NCBI RefSeq assembly: GCF_034932185.1
Contig: NZ_JAYGHW010000008.1
Coordinates: 1-64,000, forward strand
DNA length: 64,000 nucleotides
Reading direction: 5' to 3'
Source: Spirulina sp034932185
GTDB lineage: Bacteria > Cyanobacteriota > Cyanobacteriia > Cyanobacteriales > Spirulinaceae
Notes under the pieces: generated by a model
The model's input: the letters and a program-made list of their open reading frames with translations, nothing else
The model's database searches: none
Told to the model about the DNA's origin: nothing
In this document: positions 16,853 through 25,776 of the stretch, piece after piece
Layout of the letters: each line of letters opens with the position of its first letter
Position numbering within the stretch: position 1 is the first letter of the stretch
Program-made: the position numbers and the translations under genes

Positions 16853-18136
16853 ATGGCCGACACTGATCTTCAGATTTTGCAGCAGAGCGATCCGGCGATC
16901 GCCGCCATCCTCAACCAAGAACTGCAACGCCAACGCGACCACCTCGAACTGATCGCCAGCGAAAACTTTACCTCTGCTGCGGTCATGGCCGCCCAAGGCT
17001 CCGTCCTCACCAACAAATATGCCGAGGGGCTGCCGAAAAAACGCTACTACGGCGGTTGTGAGTTTGTGGATCAGGCCGAGCAACTGGCCATTGATCGCGC
17101 TAAGGAATTGTTTGGGGCCGCCATGGCCAATGTGCAACCCCATTCCGGGGCCCAGGCTAACTTTGCCGTCTTCCTAACGCTCCTCAACCCTGGCGATAAA
17201 ATCATGGGGATGGATCTCTCCCATGGGGGCCATCTCACCCATGGTTCCCCGGTGAATGTGTCGGGGAAATGGTTTGAAGTGGTGCAGTATGGGGTGAGTC
17301 AAGCGACGGAAACCCTCGATTATGATGAGGTAATGGCGATCGCCCAACGGGAAAAACCCAAACTGATCATCTGTGGCTATTCCGCCTACCCTCGCACCAT
17401 TGATTTTGCCAAGTTTCGGGAAATTGCCGATGCCGTCGGAGCCTATCTGTTAGCAGACATGGCCCACATTGCCGGCCTCGTGGCGGCGGGCCTCCACCCC
17501 AACCCCGTTCCCTACTGCGATGTCGTCACCACCACCACCCACAAAACCTTACGCGGCCCCCGAGGCGGTTTGATTCTCTGCCGGGATGCGGAACTGGGCA
17601 AACAGTTAAATAAAGCCGTGTTTCCCGGAACCCAAGGCGGCCCCCTAGAGCACGTTATTGCAGCTAAAGCCGTGGCCTTTGGGGAAGCGTTGCGCCCGGA
17701 ATTTAAAACCTACTGTGGTCAGGTGATTGCCAACGCCCAGGCCCTCGGTCAAGGGTTTGTGGATCGCGGCTTTAAAATTGTCTCCAATGGCACCGATAAC
17801 CATTTGATTTTGGTGGATCTGCGCTCCATTGGCATGACTGGAAAAATGGCCGATGGTCTGGTGAGTGGCGTGAATATTACCGCCAATAAAAACACCGTGC
17901 CTTTTGACCCAGAATCCCCCTTTGTCACCAGTGGCCTACGGTTGGGATCGCCGGCCATGACGACGCGGGGCATGGGAGCAGGGGAATTTACCGAAATTGC
18001 TAACATTATCGCCGATCGCCTCCTCAACCCTGAGGATGAAACCGTAGCGGCCAACTGTCGCCAACGGGTGGCGGCATTGTGCGATCGCTTCCCCCTCTAT
18101 CCCCATTTGCAAACCGCCCTACCCGCCTTGGTTTAA
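16853..18136 (+). CDS. glyA: Serine hydroxymethyltransferase
   Basis: The 427-residue PLP enzyme interconverts serine and glycine while loading tetrahydrofolate with a one-carbon unit. Recognisable stretches are ELIASENFTSAAVMAAQGS, TNKYAEGLPKKRYYGG, GMDLSHGGHLTHG, DMAHIAGLVAAG, and the PLP-lysine motif TTTTHKTLRGPRGG (Lys about 231). It is full length with no anomaly. The spacer upstream on the divergent side is short (150 bp) and likely holds both promoters. Confidence 0.97.
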   Translation: MADTDLQILQQSDPAIAAILNQELQRQRDHLELIASENFTSAAVMAAQGSVLTNKYAEGLPKKRYYGGCEFVDQAEQLAIDRAKELFGAAMANVQPHSGAQANFAVFLTLLNPGDKIMGMDLSHGGHLTHGSPVNVSGKWFEVVQYGVSQATETLDYDEVMAIAQREKPKLIICGYSAYPRTIDFAKFREIADAVGAYLLADMAHIAGLVAAGLHPNPVPYCDVVTTTTHKTLRGPRGGLILCRDAELGKQLNKAVFPGTQGGPLEHVIAAKAVAFGEALRPEFKTYCGQVIANAQALGQGFVDRGFKIVSNGTDNHLILVDLRSIGMTGKMADGLVSGVNITANKNTVPFDPESPFVTSGLRLGSPAMTTRGMGAGEFTEIANIIADRLLNPEDETVAANCRQRVAALCDRFPLYPHLQTALPALV

Positions 18137-18252
18137 TTGCCGCAAGAGAATAAACGGAGGGGAGAATTTTGAGATTTGGGGGCGATCGCCCTAGGCTTAG
18201 GCGGTAATTTAGTGTAGATTTTAGCTGAACCCTCCGGTGAATCCCTGACTCA

Positions 18253-19305
18253 ATGTCTCCCCATCTCTACCATCTCATTGCCTTTTGTGTTTCAGCGATC
18301 GTTGTGTTGTGGAGCACCCCTGTGGTCAAGACCCTTGGCCTGAAAAGTGGCCATGTTGACCATCCCAACGAGCGTAAGGTTCACCGCCAGCCCATCGTGC
18401 GCTTAGGCGGTGTTTCGATTTTTGCCAGTACCCTCATTGCCCTGCTTTTGGTGTGGGGGTTGGGGGGGTTTGAGGGACTTTCTCCAGCGGCCCAAGCGGG
18501 GATCTGGGGGGTAGCCTTTGGCAGTGTGGGGTTTTTCTGTATTGGTTTAGCCGATGATCTGTTTAACCTTAGCCCCCTGTCGCGGTTAGCCATGCAGGTG
18601 GCGATCGCCGTCATTGTTTGGCATCTCGGCGTACAAATTGACTTCCTCTCCATCCCCTTTGAGGGGTTAGTGGATATTGGTTGGCTGAGTTTACCCATTA
18701 CGGTGATTTGGTTGGTGGGCATGGCCAACGCGATTAACTGGATTGATGGTCTCGATGGTTTGGCGGCTGGAGTGTCGGGCATTGCAGCGGTGGTGATGCT
18801 AATCGTGACATTATTCATGAACCAGCCTGGCGCAGCCCTGATCGCCGCCGCCCTTGCTGGCGGTACGCTGGGGTTTCTCCGTTACAATTTCAACCCCGCA
18901 CAAATTTTCATGGGGGATGGTGGCTCCTATTTCATTGGCTTCACCCTCGCAGGAGTGGGCGTGATTGGGTTAGTAAAAACGACAGCAGTAACAGCGGTAT
19001 TGCTCCCTTATTTGATCCTCGCGGTTCCCATCCTCGATATGTCCGCCGTGATCATTTCCCGCCTCAGCCAAGGCAAATCTCCCTTTCGGGCCGATAAACG
19101 CCATCTCCACCACCGTTTGCTCGATGCGGGCATTTCCCAGCGCCTCACCGTTCTGTTCATCTACGCCTTAACCTTTTGGGTCGGCAGTTTAGCCCTGGCG
19201 TTTTCGGGAATTCCCAGCGGCTACACCTATGCCATTGGAGCGACGATGCTCTTGGCCTACGCCAGTTGGCAGGTGTGGCGCAATAGTAGCAAGGTGAGTG
19301 GTTAA
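18253..19305 (+). CDS. Undecaprenyl-phosphate GlcNAc-1-phosphate transferase family protein (WecA/TagO type)
   Basis: A 350-residue polytopic membrane enzyme of the MraY/WecA family, which transfers a sugar-1-phosphate to undecaprenyl phosphate to start a cell-surface polymer. Landmarks are HPNERKVHRQPIVRLGG, the Asp motif GLADDLFNLSPLSRL, NAINWIDGLDGLAAG, FMGDGGSYFIGF, and the cytoplasmic HLHHRLLDAGIS, the WecA/TagO-type histidine motif rather than MraY's. About ten membrane segments are visible. cinA begins four bases after its stop. Confidence 0.9.
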   Translation: MSPHLYHLIAFCVSAIVVLWSTPVVKTLGLKSGHVDHPNERKVHRQPIVRLGGVSIFASTLIALLLVWGLGGFEGLSPAAQAGIWGVAFGSVGFFCIGLADDLFNLSPLSRLAMQVAIAVIVWHLGVQIDFLSIPFEGLVDIGWLSLPITVIWLVGMANAINWIDGLDGLAAGVSGIAAVVMLIVTLFMNQPGAALIAAALAGGTLGFLRYNFNPAQIFMGDGGSYFIGFTLAGVGVIGLVKTTAVTAVLLPYLILAVPILDMSAVIISRLSQGKSPFRADKRHLHHRLLDAGISQRLTVLFIYALTFWVGSLALAFSGIPSGYTYAIGATMLLAYASWQVWRNSSKVSG

Positions 19306-19309
19306 CCCA

Positions 19310-20560
19310 ATGACGGCGGAAATTATTTGTGTGGGGACAGAGTTGCTCTTAGGGGAGATCCTCAATAGTAATGCCCAGTTTTTAGCGGGGGAGTTGGCGC
19401 GGTTGGGGATTCCCCATTATTTTCAAACGGTCGTGGGGGATAACATTGAGCGGATTCATCAGGTGTTGGCGTTGGCGGTGGGGCGATCGCACCTGATTAT
19501 TTTTACCGGCGGCCTGGGGCCCACCCCCGATGATTTAACCACAGAGGCGATCGCCCAATTCTTCAATACCCCCCTCACTGAACGCCCGGAGGTGTTACAG
19601 GACATTACCGAAAAGTTTGCCCAACGTCGGCGGCAGATGACCGCCAACAACCGCAAGCAAGCGTTGCTGCCCCAAGGGGCGCAAGTGCTCCCCAATGCCA
19701 CCGGCACGGCCCCCGGCCTAATTTGGGAACCGCAACCGGGGGTGACAATCCTCACGTTTCCCGGTGTCCCCTCAGAGCTATACCAGATGTGGCAACAAAC
19801 CGCCGTCCCCTATCTCCACAGCCAAGGCTGGGGGCAGCAGGTGATCCACTCGCAAGTTTTGCGGTTTTGGGGCATTGGTGAATCGACGTTAGCGACAAAG
19901 GTAGCGGATTTTTTTACCTTAACGAACCCCACCGTTGCCCCCTACGCAGCGGCGGGGGAGGTACGGCTACGGCTTTCAGCGCGGGCGGATTCGGAAGCGG
20001 CGGCGATCGCCCTCATTGAACCCGTCGCGGCGCAAATTCGCACCATTGCCGGGGCAGATTATTTTGGCCAGGATGAGGCTACCTTAGCAACGGTCGTGGG
20101 GGATTTACTCAAAGCGCGGGATCACACTGTGGCGGTGGCGGAATCCTGCACCGGGGGCGGTTTGGGGGCGATGCTCACCGCTGCGCCGGGCAGTTCGGCC
20201 TATTTCTATGGCGGCGTGATTACCTATGCCAATGCTGCCAAGGTGAGACAGTTGGGCGTAAGTCCGGAAGTATTAGCCCAGCAAGGGGCGGTGAGTGAGC
20301 CGGTGGCCAAGCAGATGGCCCTGGGGGTGAAGGCCTTGGCGGGAACCGATTGGGGGATTAGTATTACTGGTATTGCGGGCCCCGATGGGGGAACAGAGCA
20401 GAAGCCAGTGGGGTTGGTGTATATCGGTTTAGCCCGTCCCGATGGGGGGGTGGATATTTTTGATTATCGCTTTGGCCAGGAGCGCGATCGCGCCACCATT
20501 CGAGACCTGAGCGCCTGCCATGCCCTCGATCGCCTCCGTCGCCAACTGTTAGGACTTTAA
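19310..20560 (+). CDS. cinA: CinA-family protein (nicotinamide-nucleotide amidase / competence-damage protein)
   Basis: A protein of about 416 residues with the two-domain CinA layout. The N-terminal molybdopterin-binding-like domain (EIICVGTELLLGEILNSNAQ, IFTGGLGPTPDDLTTEAIA) is linked to salvage pyrophosphatase activity. The C-terminal domain (VAVAESCTGGGLGAMLT, SITGIAGPDGGTEQKPVG) deamidates nicotinamide mononucleotide. The ATG at 19310 avoids overlap with the upstream gene; a GTG at 19298 is an alternative. It is probably co-transcribed with the WecA-type gene. Confidence 0.93.
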   Translation: MTAEIICVGTELLLGEILNSNAQFLAGELARLGIPHYFQTVVGDNIERIHQVLALAVGRSHLIIFTGGLGPTPDDLTTEAIAQFFNTPLTERPEVLQDITEKFAQRRRQMTANNRKQALLPQGAQVLPNATGTAPGLIWEPQPGVTILTFPGVPSELYQMWQQTAVPYLHSQGWGQQVIHSQVLRFWGIGESTLATKVADFFTLTNPTVAPYAAAGEVRLRLSARADSEAAAIALIEPVAAQIRTIAGADYFGQDEATLATVVGDLLKARDHTVAVAESCTGGGLGAMLTAAPGSSAYFYGGVITYANAAKVRQLGVSPEVLAQQGAVSEPVAKQMALGVKALAGTDWGISITGIAGPDGGTEQKPVGLVYIGLARPDGGVDIFDYRFGQERDRATIRDLSACHALDRLRRQLLGL

Positions 20561-20751
20561 CCCACCGCCCCTGATCCTTGAGGCAAAGCGCATTTTAGGG
20601 GCCATAGGCCAAAATACTTGCCATTGTTCATCATTTTTGTAAAATTTCGTTACAATAGAGCCAGAGATAAAACTCAATGTTAAAAAATAGCGTTCGCTCT
20701 TGAATGCTGTCGTTAAAATAGAACTAAGGTCTCACAGGAGCATTTTGTTCG

Positions 20752-20889
20752 ATGGACTATTTAGATAAGGTATTGGAAGAACTCAAAGCATGGGCCCGCC
20801 GCATTGTCGAGGCACTCTTTGGCCCAGAACCGGAACCCGAACCGGAACTGATTCCCATTCCTGTGCATGACCGTCGTCGTTCTCGCTAA
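20752..20889 (+). CDS. Small conserved protein, 45 residues
   Basis: An ATG at 20752, preceded by CAGGAG at a distance of 13 bases, opens a 45-codon frame. The product begins MDYLDKVLEELKAW, an amphipathic helix. It continues through VEALFGPEPEPEPELIPIP, a Pro/Glu repeat, and ends in the basic tail HDRRRSR. I recall near-identical short proteins in other cyanobacteria, which supports a real gene. aroQ begins 23 bp downstream, so the two are probably co-transcribed. A TACAAT -10-like box at 20651 lies 100 bp upstream. Confidence 0.75.
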   Translation: MDYLDKVLEELKAWARRIVEALFGPEPEPEPELIPIPVHDRRRSR

Positions 20890-20912
20890 CCCTAAAAGGA
20901 CGGGCGACCCCG

Positions 20913-21371
20913 ATGACCGACAACTCCATACCTTCCTTGAACATCTCGGTTCTTCACGGCCCCAACCTCAATCTGTTGGGGCAACGAGAGCCGGGAATTT
21001 ATGGTGTTTTAACCCTTGCAGCGATTAACGCGCAACTGATGGCCGATGGGGCTGAGTTGGGCGTAAATCTTACCTGTTTCCAATCGAACCATGAGGGGGA
21101 ACTGGTGGATCAGATCCAGGGCGGCCTCAATACCGTCGATGGGTTTGTGATCAACGCCGGAGCCTATACCCATACCAGCGTTGCGATCCGGGATGCGATC
21201 GCCGCCGTCCAAATCCCCACCGTCGAAGTCCACCTCAGCAACATCTACCGCCGCGAGGAATTCCGCCACCATTCCTATATCGCCCCCGTGGTAATTGGCC
21301 AAATTAGCGGCTTTGGGGCGATGAGTTACCGCTTAGGGTTAAAGGCCATTGTGGCCCATTTGCGGGGTTAG
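20913..21371 (+). CDS. aroQ: 3-dehydroquinate dehydratase, type II
   Basis: The 152-residue enzyme dehydrates 3-dehydroquinate in the shikimate pathway. Type II motifs are LHGPNLNLLGQREPGIYG with the catalytic Tyr, CFQSNHEGELVDQIQ, INAGAYTHTSVAIRDAI, and VEVHLSNIYRREEFRHHS with the catalytic His and Arg. It is of normal length. An expanded palindromic repeat and tRNA-Thr follow. Confidence 0.96.
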   Translation: MTDNSIPSLNISVLHGPNLNLLGQREPGIYGVLTLAAINAQLMADGAELGVNLTCFQSNHEGELVDQIQGGLNTVDGFVINAGAYTHTSVAIRDAIAAVQIPTVEVHLSNIYRREEFRHHSYIAPVVIGQISGFGAMSYRLGLKAIVAHLRG

Positions 21372-21410
21372 GGCGTGATCCCAACGGGGGATTTTCGGGG
21401 CGACTAAATT

Positions 21411-21461
21411 CTGTAGGGGCGTTGGCGTAAGCCTGCCGGAGGCACAAAAATTTTTCGCCCC
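21411..21461. repeat. Family A2 (expanded) palindromic repeat, copy 1
   Basis: It begins CTGTAGGGGCG and ends AAAAATTTTTCGCCCCC, like family A. Between them is a 25-base insert, GTTGGCGTAAGCCTGCC plus GGAGGCAC, containing its own inverted repeat GCCTGCCGGAGGC. Two further copies with the same insert occur at 46120 and 50085, both inverted relative to this one. Confidence 0.85.
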
Positions 21462-21498
21462 CACGCCAATCATGACGCGATCACGCACCAAACCCAAA

Positions 21499-21570
21499 GC
21501 TAGCAACAGGACTTGAACCCGCAACCGTCTCATTACAAGTGAGGTGCTCTACCAATTGAGCTATGCTAGC
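21499..21570 (-). tRNA. tRNA-Thr (anticodon UGU)
   Basis: Read on the minus strand from 21570, the 72-base sequence folds into a cloverleaf. The acceptor stem GCTAGCA/TGCTAGC is perfect; the D arm is GCTC-AATTGGTA-GAGC. The anticodon loop is CTTGTAA with anticodon TGT. The T arm carries the TTCAAGT loop. One C-A mismatch is at the top of the anticodon stem. CCA is not encoded. Confidence 0.93.
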
Positions 21571-21598
21571 AAACAGTCAACTATGGTAGCAAAAAAAA

Positions 21599-22015
21599 CT
21601 AAACCGTGGCAAATAATTCAAAAATTTGCCGACAAAACACCTTGAGTTTCTCCGTCACATCGCCATAGGGTAGATCCGAACCCTCAATGTGCCAGCGATC
21701 CACCGTCGAAAACCGCCAAGCCTCACCGCGATGATTAAAACCGGCCACCTCAACGCCAATCAGCCGCCGCTCTTCCCCCTCCCCATGGAAGCGAACTTGC
21801 ACCAAAATGCTCCGCCCCTGAAGCCGGGGACTCCAGCCGGGGAAATGAAAGCCGAGATCAATGGAATCGGGATCGACCCATTCTTGTGTATCGGGATCAC
21901 TGCGCCAGGGGGTGAGATCCGCCTTGGCATCGGGGAATTCCACTTTAAATAAATTGGCGATCGCAGCAATTTTGGTGGTCAGTTCTAGGTCTTTGGCTTG
22001 TTCTGCGGCATTCAC
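21599..22015 (-). CDS. Conserved hypothetical protein
   Basis: The 138-residue acidic protein has no signal peptide or membrane segment. It contains DPDSIDLGFHFPGWSPRLQG and VEVAGFNHRGEAWRFSTVD, and appears to be a compact alpha/beta protein of a cyanobacterial family without known function. It begins just downstream of tRNA-Thr on the same strand side. The 7-bp tandem repeat lies upstream of its start. Confidence 0.7.
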   Translation of the reverse strand: MNAAEQAKDLELTTKIAAIANLFKVEFPDAKADLTPWRSDPDTQEWVDPDSIDLGFHFPGWSPRLQGRSILVQVRFHGEGEERRLIGVEVAGFNHRGEAWRFSTVDRWHIEGSDLPYGDVTEKLKVFCRQIFELFATV

Positions 22016-22100
22016 GCGCCAGACTCCTCTCTGTTAACAGGGGCTTAACCTAGGGTTATACAACAAAATTTTAGCGAATGTAACGAGGATGATACGAAAT

Positions 22101-22219
22101 TGAGAAGTGGGAAGTGAGGAGTGAGGAGTGAGGAGTGAGAAGTGAGGAGTGAGAAGTGAGGAGTGAGGAGTGAGGAGTGAGGAGTGAGGAGTGAGAAGTG
22201 AGGAGTGAGGAGTGAGAAG
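22101..22219. repeat. 7-bp tandem repeat (GAGGAGT / GAGAAGT), about 17 copies
   Basis: A run of heptamers alternating between GAGGAGT and GAGAAGT variants. It fills the space between the hypothetical gene at 22015 and the caspase-like gene ending at 22261. The unit differs in sequence from the array at 3376 but has the same length. Confidence 0.9.
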
Positions 22220-22260
22220 ACTCTATCCTCTTTGCTCTATCCTCTCTCCTCTCCTTGCTC

Positions 22261-24429
22261 TCAACCTACGGCATAGATTAACGGCATGGCAGCCCAGGCG
22301 GCGACGTGGAACTCGTAATGATCGCTGCTATCCCCCTTGGCCAGGGGTTGGCTGGCGGCGTGGAGGTCTTGGAGCAGGGCTTGGGTTAACCGCAGGGGGT
22401 TGGCAAGTTCCATAAAGCGATCGCCTTCGCCTTTCGGTTGGGGCTGTTGGGCGAGGTGTTTGCGGGTGGCGGGGAAGGGGGCGCGGCTACAGATGACGTA
22501 GAGCCGGTTGAGGCCGGGGGAACCGGCCATGATGCCCGTGAGGCTGGAGGTGGGGGCCGGTAGGGTCAATACCGTTTGTGGTTCAATGACCCAGTGGGAG
22601 CGATCGCCCGTCACCGGAGGATAAAGGGCAATGGCCCGGTTGCGACTATCTAACCCCACCACAAGCATATGAATCGGGTCATCCCCCCAATTTTCCACTT
22701 GATATTGCACCATCGTTCCCAAGGGTAAAGAGAGCAAACCGGGGGATGTGAGGATGGGGGGGGGTTGGGTCAAGGTTTGGGCGCGGCGGGTGCGATATTG
22801 GGCTAATAGCTTCGGCTCCGTCTGGATCTGACTCAGGGAGACCTGAATCGGCAATTGGGAAGATTCCCCATTGCTCAATAACTGCCACCATTTAGCCGCT
22901 AACAGCGTTGTGAGGGTAGGCACAAAGCGATTCACCGCTAACTTCACCGCCTCCTCAGAACTGCCGACGGTATTGGGAACCGGCACACCGCCAGCGGAAA
23001 ATAACTCATAGCCCTGGGCAATTTCCTGCTGTTGGGTCGTGGCAATGGCCACCGGCACAATCGACCCGGTACGACTGAGGAGATAGTCTGTGGCCTGTTC
23101 CCCAGCGAGGACGACATTACTGACGCTGCCAATATTGGCTAAAGCACTGGTGGCATCCACCCGCTCGATTCGTTGCAATTGGGGATCAAGGGCAATGGTG
23201 AGGCCCAGATTGCGCGGGAAGACCCGGAGCCATTCCTCCACCCCTTGCCCCGGTTGGAGCGGTGTTTGCCCTAGGGCGATGGCCTTGGCGGTCAAACCCG
23301 AACGCGATCGCACCTCTAAGACCTGCTCCGTCCCCGTCACCCGAAACTGCGATCGCCCCTGGCTATGGCTCCAAATCCAGGGATTCATCCCCCCCAATTG
23401 CAACTGAATTTCATTAGTATTTTCGGCTACCGTCGCAATATAGCCCTCGATGCCCGTGGGTTGGGCGGGGTTGGTGTTGAAAAGGGGGCGATCGCCCTGG
23501 ACTTTCCCCTTAATATAGGGTTCCTGAGCCGCAGCGGGCGTTAAGGTTTCGCTGAGATGTTCAAGGGTAAACCAGAGAGTCGGGGCGGGGGTATGGGCCC
23601 AAAGCCATTGGGTCAAACTATAGGTCAATAGCCCCGCTGTCATCCCCGACCACCGCCCTTCTAAGGCTCCATCTGACCCCAACAGTAGCCCCGGCCATTG
23701 CTGCCAATTGAGGGGGAGATTGGCCTTAAATCGGGCCCGTCCGAGGCGTTGGCGCAGTTGATCCACCACCACCAACTCCGCTGGATTGGGGGATGCTGCC
23801 GGAGCATCGGGATGGGAGCGCGATCGCCAACTGCCCTGGAGCAACTGCCCAAAACTTTGATAGGCCGTATCCAACACCACTAGGGCCTGGGTTGTGGGGA
23901 GCGATCGCAACAGTAGCAACAGCGTTTCCTCTAAAATGCCATTGCCCACCCCCTCAGTAGTCTCAGCAGTCTCAGCGGTTTCACGATCCACAGAAACCAA
24001 ACGATTGATCAGCATCGGCTGATCCCCAGGGCCATGGACTTGGGCCCCATAGCCGCTGAAATGGAACAGCACCTGATCGCCGGTTTTCGCCTGTTTAATT
24101 AAATGCTCAGAAAAAGCCGTCTCAATATTTTCGCGAGTTCCCTGCTGATCCGTCAGCGTGATAATATCCGCCGGGACAAACCCAAAGCGATGGATCAGGA
24201 GATCCCGTTGTAATTCCACATCCGTCACGCACCCTTCGAGGGCGGGATGATGGGGGTAATGATTAATCCCCACTAGGAGGGCCAACTTACGAGGGCCCGC
24301 AGCGGTTAAAGTTTGTTGATACTCTGTGGCGGAGGCTGCCCAACTGGGGGAAGGGGCGATCGCCCCGGTTCCGGTCGTCAGCAGGGCTAGCCCCACCCGT
24401 TGCAAAAAGGTGCGCCGATCCAATCCCAT
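22261..24429 (-). CDS. Pseudo-orthocaspase: caspase-fold protein lacking the catalytic dyad, with DUF4384-like C-terminus
   Basis: The start at 24429 gives 722 residues. A twin-arginine-type leader (LDRRTFLQRVGLALLTTG, ending near PSWAAS) predicts export. Residues about 46-200 form a caspase p20 domain: RKLALLVGINHYPH, GCVTDVELQRDLL, then VLFHFSGYGAQV and ALVVLDTAYQSF. The catalytic His of SGHG is Tyr127 and the Cys of the D-x-C motif is Ala189, so protease activity is not expected. The C-terminal part (VQYQVENWGDDPIHMLVVGLD, LYPPV, LYVICSRAPF) resembles DUF4384, the usual partner in cyanobacterial orthocaspases. Pseudo-variants of this family are known. Confidence 0.85.
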   Translation of the reverse strand: MGLDRRTFLQRVGLALLTTGTGAIAPSPSWAASATEYQQTLTAAGPRKLALLVGINHYPHHPALEGCVTDVELQRDLLIHRFGFVPADIITLTDQQGTRENIETAFSEHLIKQAKTGDQVLFHFSGYGAQVHGPGDQPMLINRLVSVDRETAETAETTEGVGNGILEETLLLLLRSLPTTQALVVLDTAYQSFGQLLQGSWRSRSHPDAPAASPNPAELVVVDQLRQRLGRARFKANLPLNWQQWPGLLLGSDGALEGRWSGMTAGLLTYSLTQWLWAHTPAPTLWFTLEHLSETLTPAAAQEPYIKGKVQGDRPLFNTNPAQPTGIEGYIATVAENTNEIQLQLGGMNPWIWSHSQGRSQFRVTGTEQVLEVRSRSGLTAKAIALGQTPLQPGQGVEEWLRVFPRNLGLTIALDPQLQRIERVDATSALANIGSVSNVVLAGEQATDYLLSRTGSIVPVAIATTQQQEIAQGYELFSAGGVPVPNTVGSSEEAVKLAVNRFVPTLTTLLAAKWWQLLSNGESSQLPIQVSLSQIQTEPKLLAQYRTRRAQTLTQPPPILTSPGLLSLPLGTMVQYQVENWGDDPIHMLVVGLDSRNRAIALYPPVTGDRSHWVIEPQTVLTLPAPTSSLTGIMAGSPGLNRLYVICSRAPFPATRKHLAQQPQPKGEGDRFMELANPLRLTQALLQDLHAASQPLAKGDSSDHYEFHVAAWAAMPLIYAVG

Positions 24430-24543
24430 AACCCGTGCTGCTGATGATCTCGAGTGCGTTGCTATCAGCCTAACAGGAAAGGGGGAGGATCTGACGGGGC
24501 GATCTGCCCCCATCCTCCCCAGAGGAACTGTGAATGGGAGATT

Positions 24544-25713
24544 TTAATGCGGGATCTGCATCGCCCGCGCCAACTCCCGCGCCACCTCCGGCCGAGAAAA
24601 TTCCGGCGGCGGCAATTCGCCACTACGCAACAACGCCCGCACCTTCGTCCCGGATAAATGAACCCGTTCCTCCGGTGTACTGGGACTGGTTTTCGTCGTG
24701 GCCATCTGCTGCGTCCGGGTGCAATAGAAGGCGTGCTCAAACTTCATCGGGATAATTCCCAGTTCCGCCGGTTCAAACTCATCAAAAATATGTTGGGCAT
24801 CATAGGTTCCGTAATAGTCCCCCACCCCGGCATGATCCCGGCCAACGATGAAATGGGTACAACCGTAGTTTTTACGAATTAAGGCGTGGAAAATCGCCTC
24901 GCGGGGGCCGGCGTAGCGCATGGCCGAGGGGTTAATGGCCAAAATCACCCGGTCTTGGGGGAAATAATGCTCCATCATGATTTCATAGCAGCGCATCCGC
25001 ACATCAGCGGGAATGTCATCGCTTTTCGTGGCCCCCACTAAGGGATGTAAAAATAAACCATCGACGGTTTCCAAGGCGCATTTCTGAATGTATTCGTGGG
25101 CGCGGTGGATGGGGTTACGGGTTTGGAACCCGACGACGGTGCGCCAGCCCCGTTCTTGGAACAGGGCGCGGGAGGCGGTGGGGTCAATTTGATAGTTGGG
25201 AAAGAGGGGATGGGGATCCCGTTCGAGGAGCCAAATCGGGCCGGCCAAGTTGATCGGCCCCTGGTCATAAATCACCTTCACGCCGGGATGTTGTTCTTCA
25301 TCGGTGCGATAGACGTTGATCGCCTCATGGGTTTTGTTGTAGCGGTATTTCTGGCTCAGTTCCAACACCCCCACAAACCGGCCGGTGGGGTCATCTAACC
25401 GTACCCAACTCCCTTCCTTGAGGGGTTCGGCGACGGCTTCAGTGACGGAAAGCGTCACCGGCACAGCCCAAGGCAGGCCATTGGCTAACCGCATATCGGT
25501 GACAACGGTTTCATAGTCGGCTTGGTTCATGAAGCCGGTCAAGGGGCTGAATCCCCCGATCGCAATCATCACCAGATCGGAAAACGCCCGTTCATCGAGT
25601 TGAACGCGGGGGAGGTGATCCCCTTGGGCCCGGAATTCGTTGCCCTCGGCGGCATTGGCAATCCGGTTGATTAAATGCCCGCCGTGGGCGGGGATTTGGG
25701 AGGGGGTGGTCAT
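24544..25713 (-). CDS. sat: Sulfate adenylyltransferase (ATP sulfurylase)
   Basis: The 389-residue enzyme makes APS from sulfate and ATP, the first step of sulfate assimilation. It carries the family motifs VGFQTRNPIHRAHEYIQ, GATKSDDIPADVR, AINPSAMRYAGPREA, and FIVGRDHAGVGDYYG. No APS-kinase domain is fused. It lies downstream of a sulfotransferase gene on the same strand (63-bp gap), so the two may be expressed together. Confidence 0.96.
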   Translation of the reverse strand: MTTPSQIPAHGGHLINRIANAAEGNEFRAQGDHLPRVQLDERAFSDLVMIAIGGFSPLTGFMNQADYETVVTDMRLANGLPWAVPVTLSVTEAVAEPLKEGSWVRLDDPTGRFVGVLELSQKYRYNKTHEAINVYRTDEEQHPGVKVIYDQGPINLAGPIWLLERDPHPLFPNYQIDPTASRALFQERGWRTVVGFQTRNPIHRAHEYIQKCALETVDGLFLHPLVGATKSDDIPADVRMRCYEIMMEHYFPQDRVILAINPSAMRYAGPREAIFHALIRKNYGCTHFIVGRDHAGVGDYYGTYDAQHIFDEFEPAELGIIPMKFEHAFYCTRTQQMATTKTSPSTPEERVHLSGTKVRALLRSGELPPPEFSRPEVARELARAMQIPH

Positions 25714-25776
25714 GGGTTGTTCTGTGGATTTCCAGCCTTTGATCCTAGCAAGCAGCGGTCTGATCTGGATAGTTTT

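Noticed and set aside
20640..20660. NtcA site (GTA-N8-TAC) in GTAAAATTTCGTTACAAT
   Set aside because: The spacing between GTA and TAC is nine bases, not eight, so the consensus is not met.
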